The notes under the pieces were generated by a model that made no database searches, was not told the DNA's origin, and saw nothing but the letters and a program-made list of their open reading frames with translations. This document shows positions 35,618-41,793 of a DNA stretch of 41,793 nucleotides, piece after piece. The position numbers and the translations under genes are program-made. The number at the start of each line of letters is the position of its first letter. The stretch's first letter is position 1. This stretch comes from Candidatus Eisenbacteria bacterium (GTDB taxonomy: Bacteria; Eisenbacteria; RBG-16-71-46; JASEGR01), in NCBI GenBank assembly GCA_030017955.1, contig JASEGR010000009.1:8786-50578 (forward strand), read 5' to 3'.

Positions 35618-36274
35618 TCAATCTACTGGTAGAAAGCGCACCCGGTCGCCTGCGTGGAGGACGAATGGATCGTCACTGTCAGGGTCAAAGAGTGACGTCG
35701 GCGTCCGCCCGATAATGCGCCAGCCTCCAGGCGTGTGCAGCGCGTATATGCCTGTTTGGAGACCGGCGATGCCAACGCTTCCCGGCTCCACCCGCGTTCT
35801 CGGAGTCGTCAGACGAGGAGTGGCAAGAACTCGTGGCAAGCCAAAAAGGTAAGAGAATCCCGGTGCGAATCCCAGCATCGCCACGCGGTAGGCCGGCTCA
35901 GTGTGGAGACGGACGACTTGCGATGGTGTCATCCCACAGTGGGCCGCTACATCTGCAAGATCGGGCCCGCTCGTGCCGCCGTAGCTCACAGGAATTTCGA
36001 ACAGCCGTCCCTCAGGAAGACGATCAGCACGCAATCCCTCCAATGCCCGAATCAGCGCCGCACGGACTTGTGTCTCACCTGCCGTGAGCGGGTCGTACAT
36101 CACCAGCAGTGAGCGGTAAGTGGGGACAGTCTCCAGCATCCCCGGGAACGGCTGAGCGTTCAGGGTTGCATCCAGTGCGCGAACCCGGCGATTGAGGGCC
36201 TCGTCCATCCGGTCGCCGAATTCAACTGTGAAGGCGGAATCGCCGGCGGCCAGAATGCAAGGGTATTTGCTCAC
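35618..36274 (-). CDS. pxpB: 5-oxoprolinase subunit B (KipI-like)
   Basis: A 218-aa protein of the PxpB/KipI family: ILAAGDSAFTVEFGD at the N-terminus, IPVSYGG.SGPDL in the middle, the conserved MLGFAPGFSYLFGLP, and TPRTRVEPGSVGIAGLQTGIY. It is the second component of the three-part 5-oxoprolinase. The GTG at 36274 is chosen because it overlaps the pxpA stop in a GTGA junction and is preceded by GAAGGT; a longer open frame would lie inside pxpA. Expression is coupled to pxpA. In Bacillus the relative KipI inhibits a sporulation kinase, but the operon here points to pyroglutamate metabolism. Confidence 0.92.
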   Translation of the reverse strand: MSKYPCILAAGDSAFTVEFGDRMDEALNRRVRALDATLNAQPFPGMLETVPTYRSLLVMYDPLTAGETQVRAALIRALEGLRADRLPEGRLFEIPVSYGGTSGPDLADVAAHCGMTPSQVVRLHTEPAYRVAMLGFAPGFSYLFGLPRVLATPRLTTPRTRVEPGSVGIAGLQTGIYALHTPGGWRIIGRTPTSLFDPDSDDPFVLHAGDRVRFLPVD

Positions 36275-37038
36275 CCAAGTACCTTCGTAAGCGGAACCAC
36301 TTCGACGCCTGCGGACTCGAGTGCCCCGCGCGCTTCCGTTGCGATGCATGCCGCTCCCGGCGTATCGCTGTGGATGCAGATAGTCTCGATGCGCAAAGGA
36401 ATAACGCGCCCATCTATTGTCTCAACCTCATTCCGGGTGACCATTCGCACTGCTTGATCCGCTGCCTGGATTGGATCGTGGATTACAGCCCCCGGCTCAC
36501 TGCGCGGGACAAGCGTGCCGTCGGCGCGATACGCGCGATCAGCGAACCCCTCGCGCGCTACGCGCAGATTCAGAGTCCGGGCAGCTTTCTCGAGGGCAGA
36601 GACGGGCAAGGCAATCACGACAAGCCTGGGGTCGAATGCAACTATTGCGCGAGCCACAGTCTCCGCGAGCGCAGCATTCCGCGCAACGGTGTTATAGAGA
36701 GCACCGTGCAGTTTGACATGAACGAGAGGAATGCCTGCTGTGCGCACAAAGCCGGCCAATGCGCCAATTTGATAGATGAGAATGGACTCCAGCTCATTCG
36801 CCGATAGCTCCATGTCGCGGCGGCCAAAACCTTGCAGGTCCGGATAACCGGGATGCGCCCCCACCGAAACCCTATTTCGCTTCGCCAGCCCCACTGTCCT
36901 CGCCATCACCACCGGGTCTCCTGCATGCAGCCCGCACGCAATGTTGGCCGAGGTGACAGTCCGCAGCATTGTCTCGTCATCTCCCAGGTTGTAGTGCCCA
37001 AAACTCTCCCCCATGTCACAGTTCAGATCCACCAACAT
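36271..37038 (-). CDS. pxpA: 5-oxoprolinase subunit A (LamB/YcsF family)
   Basis: A 255-aa protein with the family start MLVDLNCDMGESFG and further conserved blocks SANIACGLHAGDP, VGAHPGYPDLQGFGRR, VKLHGALYN and ICIHSDTPGA. The fold is a deacetylase-like barrel that binds 5-oxoproline. The ATG at 37038 follows GGAGGGTCATAAC; the open frame extends about 100 codons upstream but with non-homologous sequence, so that is rejected. It is the first gene of pxpABC, with a promoter about 100 bp upstream (37146-37173). A working 5-oxoprolinase would recycle pyroglutamate from glutathione or protein turnover. Confidence 0.95.
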   Translation of the reverse strand: MLVDLNCDMGESFGHYNLGDDETMLRTVTSANIACGLHAGDPVVMARTVGLAKRNRVSVGAHPGYPDLQGFGRRDMELSANELESILIYQIGALAGFVRTAGIPLVHVKLHGALYNTVARNAALAETVARAIVAFDPRLVVIALPVSALEKAARTLNLRVAREGFADRAYRADGTLVPRSEPGAVIHDPIQAADQAVRMVTRNEVETIDGRVIPLRIETICIHSDTPGAACIATEARGALESAGVEVVPLTKVLG

Positions 37039-37406
37039 GTTATGACCCTCCGCCGGGTTCCCCGGAAATCGTCCGACTCGCATTCGGCAACAGCGAAACT
37101 CTTCCAGTCTCCGATTTGTGCTCTCGTTCTGGCATCCGGAAGATTTGTATAGCCGAACCGTTACTGATGTCAATAGTCGAAAGAGCCAAAAATTGGAAGT
37201 GAGCATTCCTGTCGGCATAGTGGATTGTTGTTCGCGGCACCCAATCCGGCAGGAGGGAAAGGACATCTCGAAGTGACTGTGATATGATCGCGGCCGTCGG
37301 GAGCTCGCGCGATGCAGCTCTTGCGTGTGCAAACTGTATGAGGGTGCGTGCGTGCAAGTCCCACAGTATTATCGACATGCCGGCTGGTTCAATCAAGGGG
37401 GGAGAC
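37039..37406. other. Divergent promoter region pxpA / TldD-like gene
   Basis: 368 bp without a supported gene. The pxpA promoter is clear (37146-37173). For the rightward gene, a TATGAT hexamer at 37283-37288 is the best -10, but no matching -35 is seen. Confidence 0.5.
37146..37173 (-). promoter_or_regulatory. pxpA promoter
   Basis: Minus strand -35 TTGACA (37168-37173), 16-bp spacer, -10 TATACA (37146-37151). The leader would be about 100 nt. Confidence 0.6.
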
Positions 37407-39116
37407 ATGAGAAAGAAAATTCTGTGGTTCAGCGGGGTTTTGCTCGCTGTGGTTGCCGTCTCTTGCGCCTCTGCTGCCAAGCAGGGCGACGACCTTCCGA
37501 GCCAGCTCAAGGTGATGAAAGGGGAACTTCAGAGGAATTTCGAAGCCCTGCAGAAAGGAGAGAATCCCCCTTATTACATTAGCTATTCTATTAACCACGT
37601 CCGGTCTCAGTCTGTCTCGGCCTCTTTCGGCGCGATCACGTACAAGAATGATGATTCGGAAGCATATCTGAACATCAGTGTCAGGGTTGGCTCGTATGCG
37701 CTCGACAATTCCCACGAAATCCGCGGGGACCAGTTCGCCAGGTACCAGCGAATGATTCCCAGGTCCATGCGTGCGCCGCTCGCGGACTCACCGGAGGCCT
37801 TGAGAGTCCTTCTCTGGCAGGGGACTGACAAGGCGTACAAGGACGCGGTCGGGATGCTCGCCAAGATCAAGACCGACAGGAACCTGAAGGTCAAAGAAGA
37901 GGACCAGTCTGATGACTTTTCCCTGGCGGAGCCGCACGTACAGATTGAAAAACCCCTCGAAATCACCGTGGATCTGAACCGGTGGGTTGAGAAAGTGAAA
38001 AAGTTCTCTGAGCCCTTCAAGAAGAATCCAAACATCCTTGAATCAGGAGCGGCTTTCACCAGTGAAGTCAGGAACAAGTACTTTGTAAGTAGCGAAGGGA
38101 CGATCCTGCTGACGCCGGTCAACTATATGCGCCTCCGGGTCACAGCGACTGCGAAGGCAGAGGACGGCATGGAGCTGCCTCTCTACCTGAGCTATTTCGG
38201 ATACAAGGAGTCCGACTTGCCGAGCGACAGTCACGTCATGGCCGAAGTCAATCAGCTGATTGCGACTCTTGCGGCGCTAAGAGATGCGCCTCTCGTTGAT
38301 CCTTACACCGGGCCGGCTGTCCTGTCAGGCAAGGCGAGCGGAGTATTCTTCCACGAGATACTTGGGCATCGACTTGAAGGGCACCGCCAGAAGAGTGAAG
38401 AGGAGGGTCAGACCTTCAAGAAGAAAGTCAATGAGAAGGTCCTGCCGGACTTCATGTCGATAACCTTCGACCCTACAATCAAGGAAATAAACGGGCTGAA
38501 ACTGTCCGGGTACTACGAATTTGATGATGAAGGCACAAGGGCGGAAAAGGTCGTCAGCATTGAAAACGGAGTCTTGAAGGGTTTTCTGATGAGCCGTTCC
38601 CCGATTGAGAAATTTCCAAAATCGAATGGTCACGCCCGTTGCCAGCCGGGAACGGAACCCGTCTCGAGGCAATCCAATCTGATCGTCAGCTCCAAGAAGC
38701 AATTATCCGAGCAAGAGCTGCGGCAGAAGCTGATCGATGAATGCAAAGAGCGGGGCAAGCCCTTCGGACTTGTCTTCAAAGAGATCCAGGGCGGGATGAC
38801 AATGACGGGCAGAATGATTCCCAATGCGTTCACCGTTATACCGATTCTTGTCTACAGGGTTTATGTTGACGGCCGACCCGACCAATTGGTTCGCGGAGTT
38901 GACCTCATCGGAACCCCGCTGACTACGTTTGACAAAATCGAAGCCACGGGTTCAGACATCCAGGTATTCAACGGAATGTGCGGCGCCGAAAGCGGCTCCG
39001 TGCCGGTGTCGGCAGCGTCTCCTTCCATTTTCGTCTCACAGATTGAAGTCCAGAAAAAGGAGAAGTCACAGGACAAACCGCCTATTCTGCCCCCGCCATC
39101 GTCGGTGAACGAATAG
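37407..39116 (+). CDS. Exported TldD/PmbA-like metalloprotease, catalytic
   Basis: A 569-aa protein with a signal peptide (MRKKILWFSGVLLAVVAVSCASA). The VSC near residue 20 could also be a lipobox. The second half has the TldD motif H316-E317-I-L-G-H321-R-L-E324, then FDDEGTRAEKVVSIENGVLKGFLMSRSP and the C-terminal PILVYRVYVDG...LVRGVDLIGTPL typical of TldD proteases. Classical TldD/TldE are cytoplasmic and process microcin or CcdA-type peptides; export is unusual. The ATG at 37407 follows GGGGGGAGAC; 41 codons upstream are in frame but carry no family sequence. It is 26 bp ahead of a paralogue without the zinc motif, forming a pair like TldD-TldE. Confidence 0.88.
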   Translation: MRKKILWFSGVLLAVVAVSCASAAKQGDDLPSQLKVMKGELQRNFEALQKGENPPYYISYSINHVRSQSVSASFGAITYKNDDSEAYLNISVRVGSYALDNSHEIRGDQFARYQRMIPRSMRAPLADSPEALRVLLWQGTDKAYKDAVGMLAKIKTDRNLKVKEEDQSDDFSLAEPHVQIEKPLEITVDLNRWVEKVKKFSEPFKKNPNILESGAAFTSEVRNKYFVSSEGTILLTPVNYMRLRVTATAKAEDGMELPLYLSYFGYKESDLPSDSHVMAEVNQLIATLAALRDAPLVDPYTGPAVLSGKASGVFFHEILGHRLEGHRQKSEEEGQTFKKKVNEKVLPDFMSITFDPTIKEINGLKLSGYYEFDDEGTRAEKVVSIENGVLKGFLMSRSPIEKFPKSNGHARCQPGTEPVSRQSNLIVSSKKQLSEQELRQKLIDECKERGKPFGLVFKEIQGGMTMTGRMIPNAFTVIPILVYRVYVDGRPDQLVRGVDLIGTPLTTFDKIEATGSDIQVFNGMCGAESGSVPVSAASPSIFVSQIEVQKKEKSQDKPPILPPPSSVNE

Positions 39117-39142
39117 GAAAGGACAGGGAGAGGAGCTTCAAC

Positions 39143-40939
39143 ATGAAAAAACTAATGATTTCCGTCGTGGTGTTCGTTGCTTTCTTTCTGGTGAGCACGC
39201 TTGCATTTGGACAGGAGGCGCCGGTACTCCTCAAGGCGATGCAAGATGAATTGGCCCGGTCGGTGGATAAGCTCAAGCTCGAGAACGAAGAGGCTCCTTA
39301 TTTCATTTCCTACCTTATCAAGGATTGTCAAATGTTGGAGATCGTTGCGAATTCGGGAGCCGTCACCCGTAACGATGAGAATCGATTCCGAAAGCTGGAT
39401 GTGGATGTGCGGGTGGGGAACTACGATCTCGACAATTCTCATTTCCAGAGCTTCCAGAATATGGGGTTCTCGATGCGCATGTTCGGCGGCAGGGCGGAGG
39501 TCACGCTTGAAGACAACTACGATGTGCTGCGAAGAGAGCTATGGCTTGAGACTGACCGCGCTTACAAAGATGCGTTGGAGACGTTCACGAAGAAGAAAGC
39601 CTACCTGCAGAACACGATCCGCTCCGATTCGCTGCCGGATTTCACCAGGGAAGAAAAACTCTCCAACATGAAACTGCCTGCCGCCTTCGATGCCAAGAGG
39701 GATTTGCTATCGAGAACCGTCGGCGACATATCAAGGCTGTTCCTGGGAAACGATAAGATACAAAAATCGACAGTTGCCCTTAAGAGATCGATTGAGAACA
39801 CCTATTATGTCAACAGTGAAGGAGCGGTCTACGTCGAACCTCACGTAGCTTCAAGATTGTCCATCAGTGCCACCGCCCAGGCCGAGGATGGAATGCCGCT
39901 CAAGGATTTCCTCGTCTATGCGTTTGCCGATGTCGATGGCATGCCTGCCGTGGAGACGCTCAAAAAGGACGTTGAAGCCATGATGCGGGAGCTGGCGGCA
40001 CTGAGGAATGCTCCGGTCGCAGAGGATTACAGTGGCCCCGTCCTATTTGCCGGCCAGGCGGCCGCCGAAATCCTGGCTCAGGGGTTCGTGGACAACCTTG
40101 TGGCCGAGCGCACCTCGGCAAGTGACAATGCCCAGTTCAACATGTTTTCCGGCAAGAGAGAAAACCCTTTCCTCAGCAAGGCGGAATTGCCGGTCACTGC
40201 AAAATCGATTTCGGTCAAGGCCCAGCCGACGCTCAAGAACTACGGGGGTGCCGCTCTACTTGGCTCCTATGAAGTAGATGACGAAGGAGTGAGGACCCAG
40301 GATGTCAGCCTGATCGAAAACGGTATTTTGAAGAACTTCATGATGTCCCGCTCCCCCGTTAAAGGATTCAACAAATCAAACGGCCATTTCCGCGGCACCT
40401 CTGCGGCCCCGAGTGTCGTCCGGCTGTCATCGAGCGAAGCATCTCCATACGGGGCGCTGAAGGACAGGCTGATTCAGGAAGTGAAGGATGACGGCCTCAA
40501 ATACGGATACATAATCAAGTCCATCATACCGCTCTCAGAGGCGAAAGAGCTTGGCGACATTGATATTCAGTCGATGGTGATGAGCATGTACACGTCGAGC
40601 CCCACCGAGATCAAACTCTCCAGGCCCGTCGTCGTTTATCGCGTGTATCCCGATGGGAAAGAGGAACTCGTACGCGGGGCAGAATTCGCAAATCTGGGGA
40701 TAAAGTGCTTCAAGGACATCATTGGAACTTCGGATGATGCATTTGTGTACAACTACCCAATCCGGTCCTCCGAGATGCCGTTTGATCTCGGAATTTTCGG
40801 TATAAGTGTCCCTGGATCCGACTACTACGCAAGCGTCATCACGCCGGCGATTATCATTTCTGAGATCGACGTAAACAAGTCTATCGGGAACTACGGAAAA
40901 CCGCCAATCGTCAGCTATCCTTCTTTGGTGGGGAAGTAA
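39143..40939 (+). CDS. Exported TldD/PmbA-like protein without zinc motif (partner subunit)
   Basis: A 598-aa paralogue of the preceding protein along its whole length: same signal peptide type (MKKLMISVVVFVAFFLVSTLA), the same N-terminal pattern (MQDELARSVDKLKLENEEAPYF; VRVGNYDLDNSH) and a similar DDEGVRTQDVSLIENGILKNFMMSRSPV segment. Where the upstream protein has HEILGH, this one reads AEILAQGF, so zinc binding is lost. In the TldD/TldE pair the E subunit is likewise non-catalytic and needed for activity, so a heterodimer is likely. The ATG has GAGGAGCTTCAAC upstream. It is co-transcribed with the first gene. A possible role in substrate recognition is inferred. Confidence 0.85.
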   Translation: MKKLMISVVVFVAFFLVSTLAFGQEAPVLLKAMQDELARSVDKLKLENEEAPYFISYLIKDCQMLEIVANSGAVTRNDENRFRKLDVDVRVGNYDLDNSHFQSFQNMGFSMRMFGGRAEVTLEDNYDVLRRELWLETDRAYKDALETFTKKKAYLQNTIRSDSLPDFTREEKLSNMKLPAAFDAKRDLLSRTVGDISRLFLGNDKIQKSTVALKRSIENTYYVNSEGAVYVEPHVASRLSISATAQAEDGMPLKDFLVYAFADVDGMPAVETLKKDVEAMMRELAALRNAPVAEDYSGPVLFAGQAAAEILAQGFVDNLVAERTSASDNAQFNMFSGKRENPFLSKAELPVTAKSISVKAQPTLKNYGGAALLGSYEVDDEGVRTQDVSLIENGILKNFMMSRSPVKGFNKSNGHFRGTSAAPSVVRLSSSEASPYGALKDRLIQEVKDDGLKYGYIIKSIIPLSEAKELGDIDIQSMVMSMYTSSPTEIKLSRPVVVYRVYPDGKEELVRGAEFANLGIKCFKDIIGTSDDAFVYNYPIRSSEMPFDLGIFGISVPGSDYYASVITPAIIISEIDVNKSIGNYGKPPIVSYPSLVGK

Positions 40940-41080
40940 GAGCTGACAGAGCCTGTGCTTTGAGGCGGTCTTCTCATCTTTACAAAGGAAAATCACTCTC
41001 TTTCGGGATACGGATCTAGCCTTCCATGCGCCCCGTTTCCCAATAAGGGTAACGAGATTCGGCTTTTTCCCTTGACTTAG
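40940..41080. other. Intergenic DNA after the TldD-like pair
   Basis: Nothing identifiable. A TTGACT at 41072-41077 has no partner -10. A stop (TAG, 41078-41080) marks where the downstream partial reading frame opens. Confidence 0.4.
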
Positions 41081-41725
41081 GCTTTTAAGTGTGGAGAACC
41101 CGGTCTGGAGAAAGTCGATATCACCACGGATTCGGGGAGAAAGACTTCTTCCGGCAAACAGGGTCTTTATGTCATCCCAAACATGTCGAATCTCTACAAA
41201 ACGCGCGTCAGCTTGCGTCCGGAAACACTTCCGGCAATCTATACACCGACTCAGGCGACACAGGAGGCAATTCTCCGTCCGGGAATGTTCACCGAAGTCA
41301 ATCTTGGAGTGGCAGCTTTCGGGATAGTCACCGGTGCGGTCCTTGCGGCGGACGATGAAGAGAAGCGGCAAGCTGAGAAGACTCTGGGCAGAGCCCTCGG
41401 GGAACCGAAGTGGACGGGTGTCTCCAACGTCAGAGTGATTCTTGTCGATGGAGACGGGAAGATTGCCGCCAACTCAATTACGGGAGCTGACGGCTCGTAC
41501 TATCTCGGCGATGTCAGGCCGGGCAAATACACAGTCCAGGTTGATGAAACAACGCTTCCGCCGGACTTTGTACTCGAGACAAAAGAACAGCAAGTTGAGG
41601 TGCTGTCAGGTATCGAGCCCCCCGTGGTCGAGAATGTCAACCTATTGGGAAGATACACGGTCCCGCGCGAGAAAGAGCCCGAAACCAAGACGGAAGAAGG
41701 AATAGAGTACAAGATATTCAAATAA
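41081..41725 (+). pseudogene. 3' part of an Ig/CNA-B-like surface protein gene
   Basis: The frame is open from 41081, directly after a stop, and already reads like the inside of a repeat: GLEKVDITTDSGRKTSSGKQ then GLYVIPNM, followed by LPAIYTPTQATQEAILRPG and FTEVNLGVAAFGIVTGAVL. A second repeat (GVSNVRVILVDGDGKIAANS, ITGADGSYYLGDVRPGKYTV) is a CNA-B/SdrD-like or carboxypeptidase-regulatory-like beta sandwich with the usual GSYYLGDV..GKY turn. The first ATG (41183) has no ribosome site and would cut the first repeat. It looks like the C-terminal end of a longer gene that has lost its 5' part, or a small protein with an unseen start. The full-length version would be an outer-surface protein. 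Confidence 0.6.
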
Positions 41726-41736
41726 TCCGAATTGGG

Positions 41737-41758
41737 GACACCCATAACCGTGGGTGTC
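41737..41758. terminator. Hairpin after the last reading frame
   Basis: Perfect 8-bp stem GACACCCA/TGGGTGTC (41737-41744, 41751-41758), six-base loop, 11 bp after the stop. There is no clear T run, so terminator function is tentative. Confidence 0.45.
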
Positions 41759-41793
41759 AAGGGTCCTTGCTGCATGACGTCACGTCATAGTCA

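Noticed and set aside
37039-37332. N-terminal extension of PxpA
   Set aside because: It does not resemble the family, crosses the predicted pxpA promoter, and a strong ribosome site marks the ATG at 37038.
40535-41371. 278-codon leftward reading frame at the right end
   Set aside because: It is antisense to the second TldD-like gene and the partial surface-protein frame, and shows no protein family features.

Overview
The window is the replication-origin neighbourhood of a bacterium that does not look like a well-studied species. The anchor is lexA-dinB (leftward) facing dnaA-dnaN-dciA-gyrB-gyrA (rightward), with DnaA boxes on both sides of dnaA. Two secreted proteins end in a FlgD-like Ig sorting tail (NPF...G.Y.L motif). 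Together with a mixed base composition and many TTG/GTG starts, this suggests an uncultured FCB-group-like lineage (Eisenbacteria, Zixibacteria, WOR-3, TA06 or similar). That placement is inference; no rRNA or tRNA gene is present. TGA is an ordinary stop here (dnaN, gyrB and gyrA end in TGA), so the genetic code is standard.

Left arm (1-6.5 kb, all leftward): a structured non-coding stretch, an MrfA/YprA-type DUF1998 helicase, a small disordered protein coupled to a three-helix membrane protein, a PmeII-like restriction enzyme overlapping its methyltransferase, and a DUF72 protein overlapping a 5'-shortened GNAT gene. Origin core (6.5-18.5 kb): dinB and lexA, a bipartite oriC with a possible small RNA, then dnaA, dnaN, dciA, gyrB and gyrA. 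There is no recF between dnaN and gyrB. A second restriction-modification locus lies between gyrB and gyrA; its endonuclease is broken by one in-frame TGA while its methyltransferase is intact.

Middle (18.5-28.1 kb): exported WD40 protein, an M16 peptidase pair (one catalytic, one without the zinc motif), a lipoprotein, a gamma-glutamyltransferase that has lost its 5' part, a cluster of palindromic repeats, an exported alkaline-phosphatase-superfamily enzyme, and a D-2-hydroxyacid dehydrogenase carrying a palindrome-rich in-frame insertion.

Right arm (28.1-41.8 kb): a two-gene cassette of a double-HhH RadC-like protein without the JAMM domain, overlapping a large DNA methyltransferase fused to a possible PD-(D/E)XK-type nuclease domain; an exported M6-type metalloprotease; a GC-rich pxpABC 5-oxoprolinase operon; two tandem exported TldD/PmbA-like proteins (one with HExxxH, one without); and the 3' end of an Ig/CNA-B-like surface protein gene.

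Main themes: three DNA-methyltransferase loci within 42 kb around the origin; two independent catalytic/non-catalytic exported peptidase pairs; and several genes whose near-consensus -35/-10 promoters sit so close to the ATG that their mRNAs should be leaderless. The most likely undescribed system is the RadC-like/methyltransferase-nuclease cassette at 28156-31397.
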